Shown here one piece after another: positions 32,196-43,245 of a stretch of 64,000 bases of DNA. The stretch comes from Orobanche coerulescens (taxonomy: Eukaryota; Streptophyta; Magnoliopsida; Lamiales; Orobanchaceae): contig CM065816.1 of assembly GCA_033398695.1 (NCBI GenBank), positions 128,561,358 to 128,625,357 on the forward strand. Direction: 5' to 3'. The notes beneath the pieces were generated by a model. That model was not told the DNA's origin. It did no database searches and saw only the letters and a list, made by a program, of their open reading frames with translations. Position 1 is the first letter of the stretch. The number at the start of each line of letters is the position of its first letter. Made by a program: the position numbers and the translations under genes.

Positions 32196-34340
32196 TGTTG
32201 TGTCCAGATTTATTCATCCCGACACGCGATCGACTATAAGGTCGAGCGACCAAGTCAACACCAGTCAAACTATGGCTAGCTCGCCCAGTCGAAGATATCA
32301 GACCACCACCAAGTACCTAGCGATCGACTCCTAAGGCGATCGCCCTTTGGCATCTGGCGATCGACTCTAGTGTCCGGCTGAGGACGGTCGACCTACGCCC
32401 CGAGCGGAGATGATCGCCCATAAAAGTCATCGAGGATTGGATCTCAGAACAGCACCCACGTGCAGATCCACAAAAGGCGCTGACAGACAAGATCTTCGCT
32501 GACAGACAAGATCTTTTGCTGACAGACAAGACCATTGACCAAAGCCTGTCACCTACCTCACCTACCGGCAGGCGCGCCGAAAGTTGTCAGTGGGACCACC
32601 CGTGACAGCAACTCAGGACACGTGCAGACTCCCCATTGGACCGTACAGTTGACTGCCAGCAACTCCTGCAGACTTTAAGGAGACAAGCCCATGTGCTAAA
32701 AGGCGATCGCCCGATTATTATAATGCAGAAAAGGCGATCGCCCGGTGTATCCAAGTCCTATAAATAGAGAACCTCCTCCTACTGGGAAAAGGTTCGGAAT
32801 TCATTTCACCAACAGTTGAGAACTCGTTCACTTACGCTCCGAAAGGTTCAGAACTCATTTACTCACACTCAGAACACATTCCGAATTCATTCATGGAAAT
32901 ACTGAAGAACTCATATATCATCAAGCTCCCGGCTTTCTCACCGGAATCCATCTCAGGACTTCTCTCTCCGAATCTCTCGTCCAGAACACGATCGGCCGAA
33001 GCAGCAAGTCTCCACTGGACAGATTCCAAGAGATTCATAAGCCCCGGAGCCCAAGCATCCAGCCAAATACTCGCCGTGAGAGACTATCGATCTCTCACCG
33101 CCGCGACTGTTCATCTTCTTTGTTACAAGAACTCACAGAGCCTCAAATCTGGTTCTTCCGGCAATCTACACGCTCACTAGCTAAGATAACAAGAATCTTT
33201 ACACTCATTGTAATTGTATTCTTACATTAGTACTTGTATCCCCGAATATTAGTATTAATAATATCTCGCGAAAGCATTCAAGCCCGAGACTAACAACCCA
33301 GGCAAATCTTGTGTTATTTATCTTTCTCACAGAAGTGCTCTTGCATTTGTTTGCTATCCCTTCCATTCCAGCAATATCCATCGAGGATTGGATCTCAGAA
33401 CAGCACCCACGTGCAGATCCACAAAAGGCGCTGACAGACAAGATCTTTTGCTGACAGACAAGACCATTGACCACAGCCTGTCACCTACCTCACCTACCGG
33501 CAGGCGCGCCGAAAGTTGTCAGTGGGACCACCTGTGACAGCAACTCAGGACACGTGCAGGCTCCCCATTGGACCGTACAGTTGACTGCCAGCAACTCCTG
33601 CAGACTTTAAGGAGACAAGCCCATGTGCTAAAAGACGATCGCCCGATTATTATAATGCAGAAAAGGCGATCACCCGGTGTATCCAAGTCCTATAAATAGA
33701 GAACCTCCTCCTACTAGGAAAAGGTTCGGAATTCATTTTACCAACAGTTGAGAACTCGTTCACTTACGCTCCGAAAGGTTCAGAACTCATTTACTCACAC
33801 TCAGAACACATTCCGAATTCATTCACGGAAATACTGAAGAACTCATATATCATCAAGCTCCCGGCTTTCTCACCAGAATCCATCTCAGGACTTCTCTCTC
33901 CGAATCTCTCGTCCAGAACACGATCGGCCGAAGCAGCAAGTCTCCACTGGACAGATTCCAAGAGATTCATAAGCCCCGGAGCCCAAGCATCCAGCCAAAT
34001 ACTCGCCGTGAGAGACTGTCGATCTCTCACCGCCGCGACTGTTCATCTTCTTTGTTACAAGAACTCACAGAGCATCAAATCTGGTTCTTCCGACAATCTA
34101 CACGCTCACTAGCTAAGATAACAAGAATCTTTACACTCATTGTAATTGTATTCTTACATTAGTACTTGTATCCCCGAATATTAGTATTAATAATATCTCG
34201 CGAGAGCATTCAAGCCCGGGACTAACAATCCCGGCAAATCTTGTGTTATTTATCTTTCTCACGGAAGTGCTCTTGCATTTGTTTGCTATCCCATCCATTC
34301 CAGCAATATCTATCTCCGGATAATATTTTGGGTAGCAACA
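32196..34340 (+). repeat. Element G 5' LTR (2,145 bp) with internal duplication
   Basis: A 232-bp head is followed by unit 1 (32428-33378, 951 bp), unit 2 (33379-34310, 932 bp) and a 30-bp tail. Each unit begins CATCGAGGATTGG and ends CAGCAATATC and holds its own TATA box. The 18-bp subrepeat GCTGACAGACAAGATCTT is shorter by one copy in unit 2. Confidence 0.92.
32230..32766 (+). promoter_or_regulatory. Element G LTR promoter: GGCGATCGCC motifs and TATA box
   Basis: Motifs include AAGGCGATCGCCC (about 32335), GGCGATCGAC, AAGGCGATCGCCCG at about 32700 and again at 32731, then CTATAAATAG at 32758-32767, about 16 bp after the last motif. A second set with TATA box lies at about 33633-33699. Confidence 0.8.
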
Positions 34341-34467
34341 ATTGGCGCTAGAGGAAGGGCATCTAACCCTCAATTTTTTATTCCTACCGTCCCGAAGATC
34401 ACTCACTGTTCTCGGGGCATATACTTGAAGTGACACTCACTGCGCTTCAAAGAAAACCTTCAGAATC
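34341..34467 (+). other. Element G primer region and leader
   Basis: ATTGGCGCTAGAGGAAGGGC directly follows the LTR, equivalent to AATTGGCGCCAG in F, then a 127-bp leader to the gag ATG. Confidence 0.6.
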
Positions 34468-36221
34468 ATGACATCCGCCGGTACATCGAAGAAAGCCACT
34501 CTCCGAACCGCCGGACACCATATCCCAGCTCAGTCCAAACCTCAGCCGACGACAGGGGGAAGCCGCAGCAACGCTAGACTCTCGATCCCGCACCCGAGAG
34601 ATGGCCCCAACCTCTCACTCGATCAGTTCCAAACCGAGGAACAAATTGAGGAGGCTATGGCCATCCTAGAGGAGCGATGGAGAGCATGCGCGTCGCCCGC
34701 GATAACTCCCTCGATCATCCGCCGCATGGGAAAACGGAAATTCAACGGGCTATTGAGCGAGCGATCGTCAGAAAGCCCCAATTCGCGAGAAAAGGCTCTC
34801 GCACGACCGGACGGATCCATATTCAATCGCTTGGGATGCGACCCATCCTGGCGACCGGGGCATTCAGCTTCCAACCACGAAAAGACGGAATCCGAATCCG
34901 TCACCAGGAGTTCGGCCTACCCAACTCACAGCCGAACGCAGGTCAGCCATCTGACTCCCGTCCCGATCGCCAGGGAATCAGTACTCAATCGCATCGGCAC
35001 CCTCTCCGAGCGCCGAGCCGCGAGCATCCAGGCCACGGCAATGGCCGCTATACAACGCCAGCTCGACGAGATGAAAGCACTCTTGGACACTGGGGCAAGC
35101 GCCAGCAAAAAGATCACCGGGCCGACCGAGCCACTCGCGGTCCACATCGAGCTTGCCCCCATACAACCAACGATCGCTCCTCCCAAAACACCTCTGTATG
35201 AGGGGAGATCGGACCCCGAAACCCACCTGAGTAAATTCCGAATTTACATGGTAGGTGTGGGGCATCCGACGCAACCAAGTGTCGGATCTTCCGGGTGCGT
35301 TAGGCGGTGGCCCATAGGTGGTACGTCTCACTACCACCACGATCAATCACCTCCTTTAAGAAACTGGTGAATGACTTCACGTCATACTTCGCCAGCAAGG
35401 TCGCCAGACCAGAAGGCCCCCACCGCGTGATGAAAATCAGGCAGGGGAAAGACGAAACCGACGCAGATTACATTGACCGAGTAGACGAAATCATCCTCAC
35501 CGGCGAATCCGTCAGTGACGGGCTCGCTCTCTATTCGGTCATGGGGGGATTCTACGGTCATTCTCCCATGTTTAGACATCTCACCAAGGATATTCCCCCA
35601 ACATACGCAATCTTCCGCGCTAAGGCTGCCAACTTTCTGGCCAGGGAAAGGCTACTCACCCTCCGCCTAGGCGAGGAAACGCCACCTCCTCTCCAGAATA
35701 TAGCGATCGCCAAAGCAAAGAAGGCGATCGCCAAGCCACCCGGAGATCTCAAGGCCTTCGAGGACATGGAAGCTCATCTCCTCCATACGTTCAACCGAAC
35801 TCCGGCCCACATTTTCTATGCCATCAAGGGGCACAAAGAGCTCAAAAAGCCAAAGGCCATAAGGGACACGGTCACCTGGACAACAATCAATATTGTGCCT
35901 ACCATAAGAGTCCCGGCCATAGCACCAACCAATGCCGCGACCTCCTCAAAATGCTCTGGAGATTGTTCGAGGAAGGCAAGTTGGACAGCTTATTGGTTTA
36001 GCCAAAGCCCCTGCCAATCTCTATACACGATCGCCCGAGTCGAACACAAAAAAGGCTGGAAAGCTCATACGAGCCGACCCTTGGATCAACCTCGGCGACC
36101 ATCTCTACATGCTTCTATCAAGAGAAGGAGACCTCGGAAGTCTGCCCGATCTCCCTCCTTACTTAAAAAACTGGAGGACTCGCTCGCCATCTACAGTTCA
36201 CCATCTAACATGATGGACTAA
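34468..36221 (+). pseudogene. gag: Element G gag
   Basis: ATG 34468 starts MTSAGTSKKATLRTAG. The first frame runs to about 35260 with LDQFQTEEQIEEAMAIL, ATAMAAIQRQLDEMKALL and TPLYEGRSDPETHLSKF (35188-35238). The frame shifts at about 35250-35310, then AHRWYVSLPPRSITSFKKL, YIDRVDEIILTGES and PAHIFYAIKGHKELKKPKA continue to about 35860. A further one-base shift moves the knuckle CAYHKSPGHSTNQC (about 35896-35937) out of the main frame. Gag would build the particle that packages G RNA. The two shifts prevent a complete protein. The domain order matches F gag. Confidence 0.85.
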
Positions 36222-37226
36222 AGCACGAGATCGCCTCCCCCGCACAACGTGCACCGTCGAAGATCGGCATCTACATGACGATCCAAGGTGGAAGAGTGCA
36301 GCCATGGTCCTGATGGTCGATGGAACCGACTGTTTAAGCCATGCAAGGTCACTTTGGGCCAAGATCGCCCGCCCTTCGTTTAAATACGAGGCCGGCGTAG
36401 TCTGAGGGCCCTCCAAAATTAATCATTGGACACGATCGCTCGCCCTCAAAGGTTCATCATCTAACGTGGTGAACCCGGACAATGCGACGTGCCACAACCC
36501 CCGTCTCAACGTACACCGTCAAGGTTCGCCATCTTCATGGTGGGCCGAGGTGGAAGCAGAGCTAAACAAGCCGCGGGCGTGGAGTTGAATCATCCGACGC
36601 TGCCCCGCGCAAGGACTCCTCTAGACCGAGACCGCACGCCCTTCGTTTAAATACGAGGCGAGGCGCAGCCTAACAAAGGACCCTCATAATAAAGTGAGTC
36701 ACGAGACACTCAATGTCTTCGCGCATCAAGACATGATCAAGGAGTCGGTCCATCGAACTCCGCGATCGTGCACGGTTCCTCAAGACGAACGACCGTCCTC
36801 GAGGATTCGACAAAGTTGAAGACCGCTCACTCAACGAATTATTTTCATCCCCTTACTTCCACTAAGTGAATAAAAACAAGGGGGAAGAGTGCGGACTACC
36901 TATACGACGATCGTCGCTATTCAACCACATACGGAGATCGTCATTTTTTCAGATGTTGTGCAGCGATCGAATTTGTTGTAAAAGTTATCTTTATGAGTTT
37001 ATCAATTCATTTGGAACTACCCTCGCAACGATCTCTCCTCACACATTTGTACAAAGTCAAACAAAGACTCGGAAATAACAATCATTCAAGTGATAAGTCA
37101 GAAATTCAAACGTTCATTTCATTACTTGAAAAGATCAGAGTACACGGTCGCCCGAAGGCCTAAATGCTACAAAAAGAAAGCTACGAATTACAAGGAAATA
37201 AGCTAAAACATCAAAAATGAAGTGCC
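36222..37226. other. Element G spacer between gag and the antisense gene
   Basis: Holds the same repeated words as F 18004-18962 (TTCGTTTAAATACGAGGC at about 36376 and 36640). From about 36850 to about 40310 the sequence has no counterpart in F. No ORF with a domain. Confidence 0.55.
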
Positions 37227-39855
37227 TCAGGCCCCTGCCTGGCCTTCGCCATCAGCATCCGGTGCGGTCCCCCCATCTTCCGGAGCGTCGGGATGTGCAA
37301 GATTGGCCGGAGTCGGATACCAGCTCAAGTCCACGCCGATATCCGCAAGATCCAAGATCGACAAGGAGAAAGCAGGATGGAGAGGACGCTCCAACGCATA
37401 CGCCTTGAAGTTCTTGGCAAGAGGCCCGACCTCCAAACCTCCCTTCTTGGCTGCTCGGGTCGAGTCGGCGAACGCCAAATAGTAGGCGAACTCGCTGACA
37501 AACTCCAAGTTCTGAAAGGGATCAGCCTTGGTCGCCTCCACCTCTCCTTTCAGCTCCGCCATCGCCTTTTGCGACCCCTGGAGCTCGGCCTCCCTCGCAG
37601 AAACTTTTTCCATGGCCTCCGTCAGCTCGCTGGTCAACCGAGCGATCGTCACCTTCTGGCGATCGGCCTCATCTTCAGCAACCTTCTGCGCCCGGACGGC
37701 ATTCAGCATCTGGTCCCGAAATCGGTCAACCGCCAGACGAGACAACTCCGTTTCCTTCTTCGCCAGCTCAAGCTCGTGGCTCGCCCGCTTGGCCGCCTCC
37801 AGAGAGTCCTTCTCCATCGCCACGATCTTATCGGCAAACTCGGCGTTCTCTTTCCGAGCCGCCTCGAGATCCGCCTGCAGGCGAATAGTGGAGGGCCGCC
37901 CCTCAAACTCCTGAGCACCACAGGCGGCCATGGTCGCCGTCTGAGAGAAAGGGCGAGAACGGCATGCATCGAACTCCCGATCGGCGACGGCGATCGCATC
38001 AGATCGGTCGTCCGGGCCTTGGCGAGCGAGCAGCCTTGCTAACGTATGGAGGAATGTCGCAGGACTGGCGAGGAGATCGGCTCGCTAGGAAATCCACGAC
38101 CATCGGCGGGCAAGACGGATCTGTGCGACGGATCCTACATCAAAACAACAAAGTTAACACAACTCCTACGCAATTGCAAGTTTCAACACAAAAATGAAAT
38201 CTACCTCTCAGCCTTCTCGGGGTCCCGACCGAAATACGGTTTCCCTCAAGGGGTCTCAGCATCCGCGATCGCCATCTCCCGCATGAAAGCCGCAGAGGGC
38301 GGATCATTCTCCGGAGCGACAACGGTGATCGGAGGCGCGGTGATCGGCACCTCATTTACAGGGGCAGGAACCAGAGTTTCTTCCGGCCTCGGCCTCTTAC
38401 GATTCATTCGAAGCCCCTCCTCCGGAACTTCCTCCTCAGCCACGATCGGCTCCACACGAGGCTCCGCCTCCGGAATAAGTGGTAACGCCACAGGGGGAGC
38501 CCGAGATGACTTTGTCTGGCGGAGACGACCCAAAACTCCTGGGTTCGACATAGCGATCTCCGGAGGAGGCTCCAAAAAGCGAGGAAAGCGAACCTCTACA
38601 GTTAAGACGATCGACCAACGGTCAGACACTTTTCTCAAGTAAGGCGATCGCCTAGAAAGTGAAGGTCGCAGAAACTCGTACCTGGTACCGAGAGATGTCT
38701 CGGGAAACGGAATAGCCGAGCCGACAACCAACGACTCTCCTTATTGATCCGATTAGCGTCAAGGTCGTCGTCCGACAAGCTCCGTATCCGCTCCCAGACA
38801 ACCAGGAAGTCAAAGGGCAGCTCCTCGACCGTCGGAATATGAAAACCTGCAAAACCGAAATCAAATTAGATCAGTCCAAAACGCATCCGAACTAAGGGAG
38901 AGTCTAAACCCTTACCGGGATTCCTATCCCGAAACTCAGTAGGGATCTCCAGCTCGCCCGAAGGATTATCGCTCGCAGAAGCCCTCCACTTGCCGGCGAC
39001 CCAGAACCACTTCGTCTGATCGCTCCGCATCTTATTCGGGAATCCGTGAATTACCCGACCATATCGGCCCTGAATATGGTAACCGCCGACCAACCCTTTA
39101 TGAGCCGTCAGCTTGAACAAATAGTTCATCTCCAACGGCGATGGGAGACGGTACAGGCGATGACCGCCGAAAAGGGTGAGAGTGCAGATAATTTGGAGCC
39201 AGGCGTTCGGCGTCAGCTGAAGTGGTGCCACGTTCCAAGCAGCAAGCAGGTGGGAGACGGCAAAAGATAGAGAGAAGCGCAGCCTGGCCTCCATAATCGC
39301 CTCATTTACGGCGACCATACCCATCGGGGGCTGATCGGCGCGCTCATTCTCCGCCGGCGCGAAAATGTCCACATCTGAAGGGACGTGGAACCTCGTCCTC
39401 CAGACGGCCAGATCTTTCCTGGTCGTCGAACTCCATATTTGGCCAAGCGACCACAAAGATCGCTGCGCAGCCCGGTACTGCGACCGTTTGGGAAGCTGAT
39501 AAGGGTAGGCGACCGAGTACCCCCGGAAATCGAATCTCGGAGTCGGACCGGCCAACTTCTCCATTATCTCATTAAAGACCTTATAGGCCCGGCCGAAAGC
39601 GCTATGCTGCTCCCAGTAGGCCCTAATCGCCAGATCTCTCCCTATCTGCGATCGTCTTTCTTCAGCAGCCGCCTCCTTAGCAACATCGGCTTCATTAAAT
39701 AAAGCCTCGATTTCAGCAGGGTCGATTCCGGCCCGAATAGCCTCAGCGGCCGTCTCCAGGTGGAAGTCGGAAGGAAGTCCTCCCCGGACAGTCAATGTCC
39801 CGGCGGCGGAACTGGTACCCACTCCATGTGATGATGACGTGCCGGCCATTCTCAA
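37227..39855 (-). CDS. Antisense spliced gene of element G, PF04195-like protein
   Basis: Four exons are predicted on the minus strand: 39855-38916, 38846-38682, 38595-38205 and 38134-37227, with introns of 69, 86 and 70 bp, all GT-AG. The first two introns join the frame exactly. Exon 1 (about 313 codons) starts MRMAGTSSSHG and contains ARLRFSLSFAVSHLLAAW, LQLTPNAWLQIICTLTLF and KWFWVAGKW, like the plant 'putative gypsy type transposon' family (PF04195). Exon 4 codes for a long coiled coil (LEAARKENAEFADKIVAMEK onward). An in-frame TGA (38248-38246), where CGA is likely, and a frameshift between about 38130 and 37990 damage it. Function unknown. Tat-type elements such as Retand and Grande are reported to carry antisense ORFs. 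Confidence 0.72.
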
Positions 39856-39998
39856 AGACAGAAAAGGAGAAAAGGATTTTTTCTTACCCGAAGGTGAAAT
39901 CGAACGACGATCGGCACTAAGATCTTCAGAAAAATCTTCAGCATGTCCTTCTTTCTCTAGTTAGTATGGGTGAGGACGAAGACTGCAGCACTGCCCCC

Positions 39999-40008
39999 TT
40001 TTATAGGA
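39999..40008 (-). promoter_or_regulatory. TATA box of the antisense gene in G
   Basis: Minus-strand TCCTATAAAAGGGGGCAG, about 145 bp upstream of the antisense ATG at 39855, with a C/T-rich leader between. It is outside the LTR, so this would be an independent promoter. Confidence 0.65.
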
Positions 40009-40354
40009 GAAGACAGGGACTCGTTTGCAATAAGGGAAAATCTCAGGGGTCGGATCTCAAACGGCGCATTAATTGACTCCCTCGAGACCCGCGTACGCGT
40101 CTTTTCAAGGACGCATCAGCCGAGGAGTCATTAATGACCGTTGGTATCCTCCAATTGAAGCCCGACACGTGCGCGGAGACTTTTCCACGCCCATTACCTT
40201 TTCCCGCGCAGTTTAGCGGCCAACCAGGTCGTCCAAATTCAGAATATATCGGCTCAAAGACGTTCGCCAGTTCAGTTAGAAACAGAGTCGCTCGTCAACA
40301 AGTTCAGCGATCGCCAAGAGAACCACCTCACCCCACGTTTCCAACATAGGAGCG

Positions 40355-40368
40355 AGCTGGGGGGCAAT
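40355..40368 (+). other. Element G polypurine tract
   Basis: AGCTGGGGGGCAAT abuts the 3' LTR start TGTTGTGTCC and is identical to the tract of F. Confidence 0.85.
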
Positions 40369-42532
40369 TGTTGTGTCCAGATTTATTCATCCCGACAGGC
40401 GATCGACTATAAGGCCGAGCGACCAAGTCAACACCAGTCAAACTATGGCTAGCTCGCCCAGTCGAAGATATCAGACCACCACCAGGTACCTAGCGATCGA
40501 CTCCCAAGGCGATCGCCCTTTGGCATCTGGCGATCGACTCTAGTGTCCGGCTGAGGACGGTCGACCTACGCCCCGAGCGGAGATGATCTCCCGTAAAAGT
40601 CATCGAGGATTGGATCTCAGAACAGCACCCACATGCAGATCCACAAAAGGCGCTGACAGACAAGATCTTCGCTGACAGACAAGATCTTTTGCTGACAGAC
40701 AAGACCATTGACCACAGCCTGTCACCTACCTCACCTACCGGCAGGCGCGCCGAAAGTTGTCAGTGGGACCACCCGTGACAGCAACTTAGGACACGTGCAG
40801 GCTCCCCATTGGACCGTACAGTTGACTGCCAGCAACTCCTGCAGACTTTAAGGAGACAAGCCCATGTGCTAAAAGACGATCGCCCGATTATTATAATGCA
40901 GAAAAGGCGATCGCCCGGTGTATCCAAGTCCTATAAATAGAGAACCTCCTCCTACTGGGAAAAGGTTCGGAATTCATTTCACCAACAGTTGAGAACTCGT
41001 TCACTTACGCTCCGAAAGGTTCAGAACTCATTTACTCACACTTAGAACACATTCCGAATTCATTCACGGAAATACTGAAGAACTCATATATCATCAAGCT
41101 CCCGACTTTCTCACCGGAACCCATCTCAGGACTTCTCTCTCCGAATCTCTCGTCCAGAACACGATCGGCCGAAGCAGCAAATCTCCACTGGACAGATTCC
41201 AAGAGATTCATAAGCCCCGGAGCCCAAGCATCCAGCCAAATACTCGCCGTGAGAGACTGTCGATATCTCACCGCCGCGACTGTTCATCTTCTTTGTTACA
41301 AGAACTCACAGAGCATCAAATCTGGTTCTTCCGGCAATCTACACGCTCAGTAGCTAAGATAACAAGAATCTTTACACTCATTGTAATTGTATTCTTACAT
41401 TAGTACTTGTATCCCCGAATATTAGTATTAATAATATCTCGCGAGAGCATTCAAGCCCGGGACTAACAACCCCGGAAAATCTTGTGTTATTTATCTTTCT
41501 CACGGAAGTGCTCTTGCATTTGTTTGCTATCCCATCCATTCCAGCAATATCCATCGAGGATTGGATCTCAGAACAGCACCCACGTGCAGATCCACAAAAG
41601 GCGCTGACAGACAAGATCTTCGCTGACAGACAAGATCTTTTGCTGACAGACAAGACCATTGACCACAGCCTGTCACCTACCTCACCTACCGGCAGGCGCG
41701 CCGAAGGTTGTCAGTGGGACCACCCGTGACAGCAACTTAGGACACGTGCAGGCTCCCCATTGGACCGTACAGTTGACTGCCAGCAACTCCTGCAGACTTT
41801 AAGGAGACAAGCCCATGTGCTAAAAGACGATCGCCCGATTATTATAATGCAGAAGAGGCGATCGCCCGGTGTATCCAAGTCCTATAAATAGAGAACCTCC
41901 TCCTACTGGGAAAAGGTTCGAAATTCATTTCACCAACAGTTGAGAACTCGTTCACTTACGCTCCGAAAGGTTCAGAACTCATTTACTCACACTCAGAACA
42001 CATTCCGAATTCATTCACGGAAATATTGAAGAACTCATATATCATCAAGCTCCCGGCTTTCTCACCGGAATCCATCTCAGGACTTCTCTCTCCGGATCTC
42101 TCGTCCAGAACACGATCGGCCGAAGCAGCAAGTCTCCACTGGACAGATTCCAAGAGATTCATAAGCCCCGGAGCCCAAGCATCCAGCCAAATACTCGCCG
42201 TGAGAGACTGTCGATCTCTCACCGCCGCGACTATTCATCTTCTTTGTTACAAGAACTCACAGAGCATCAAATCTGGTTCTTCCGCCAATCTACACGCTCA
42301 CTAGCTAAGATAACAAGAATCTTTACACTCATTGTAATTGTATTCTTACATTAGTACTTGTATCCCCGAATATTAGTATTAATAATATCTCGCGAGAGCA
42401 TTCAAGCCCGGGACTAACAACCCCGGCAAATCTTGTGTTATTTATCTTTCTCACGGAAGTGCTCTTGCATTTGTTTGCTATCCCATCCATTCCAGCAATA
42501 TCTATCTCCGGATAATATTTTGGGTAGCAACA
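40369..42532 (+). repeat. Element G 3' LTR (2,164 bp) with internal duplication
   Basis: Head 40369-40600, unit 1 40601-41551 (951 bp), unit 2 41552-42502 (951 bp), tail to GTAGCAACA. TATA boxes at about 40931 and 41882. Both units carry three copies of the 18-bp subrepeat. Confidence 0.92.
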
Positions 42533-42537
42533 CTCTC

Positions 42538-43245
42538 GCGTAAAACGACGACCCTGATTAGACTAGTGATTTAGAAATTTCGCATGTGCCAATGATAGGG
42601 AGCCTAGTAACCGGGGGTATTCACGTAACCCGTTGTTTACTCTCGCGTAAAACAGCAACCTTGATTCGGACATGCGGGATTTAGCTATTCGAGTTGTTTC
42701 TCCGCTGTGGAGGGGAACTTATTAACTAGAATTATCCATGTGCCCCATGAGTGTCTTTTACGTCAAACGGTTTACCAATACATGAGAATGGAAGTTCCAC
42801 CCTAGGAGTATCCCGATGAAACATCCCGAGATCCGAACCTAGTGGTCAGCTCGAATCAAATTCTTAAGCATATATATATAAGGAAATACTGTCCGAGGGT
42901 TATTTTTGATGAAACTCGTGAAAATTTTGCCATTAGACTGTGAAACGGGGCGAACTAGCTTGTTTATTTTAACCTTTCATAGTGACGGTCGATTAGATTC
43001 ACGTTTGTTAATCTTTGAGTTAGATTTTCTTCATGAACGAGTAATTAGGACTGAACTTGGTTACTTTGTGGAATCAGTGTTCTGAGTGTAGCTCGCTATT
43101 ACGATACTTGTATTATTTAGAGAGAATTTCAGGGGAGTATTGATTAGGTTGAGCACTATGAGTTGCACGATTATTCACGATATTCTTTTGTGGAAATTAA
43201 TTCTTTTTGCTTGAGGGCAAGCAAAGGCTTAAGTTTGGGGGTATT
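42538..43245 (+). other. Element D 3' untranslated region, part 2, and polypurine tract
   Basis: Begins with the rest of the repeat interrupted by G, then a second copy from about 42581 (CTAGTAACCGGGGGTATTCA). It ends TTAAGTTTGGGGGTATT (43229-43245), the polypurine tract next to the LTR start TGTTAGG. No ORF of note. Confidence 0.7.

Larger units (their letters stand above)
32196..42532 (+). mobile_element. Element G: gag-only Ty3/gypsy-type LTR element with an antisense gene, 10,337 bp
   Basis: LTRs 32196-34340 and 40369-42532, TSD CTCTC at 32191-32195 and 42533-42537. Internal: primer region ATTGGCGCTAG, gag (34468-36221), a minus-strand spliced gene (39855-37227), polypurine tract and 3' LTR. 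No pol domain. The LTR ends TGTTGTGTC..GTAGCAACA and the gag match element F. The two LTRs are nearly identical, so G looks like a recent insertion and is the innermost of the nest. Confidence 0.93.

Noticed and set aside
37293..38042. 249-codon plus-strand ORF in G
   Set aside because: It is the mirror of the coiled-coil exon on the minus strand. The minus frame has the coherent heptad pattern.
38866..39855. Captured host gene in G
   Set aside because: The PF04195-like pattern is itself associated with plant gypsy elements. No sign of a normal cellular gene family.
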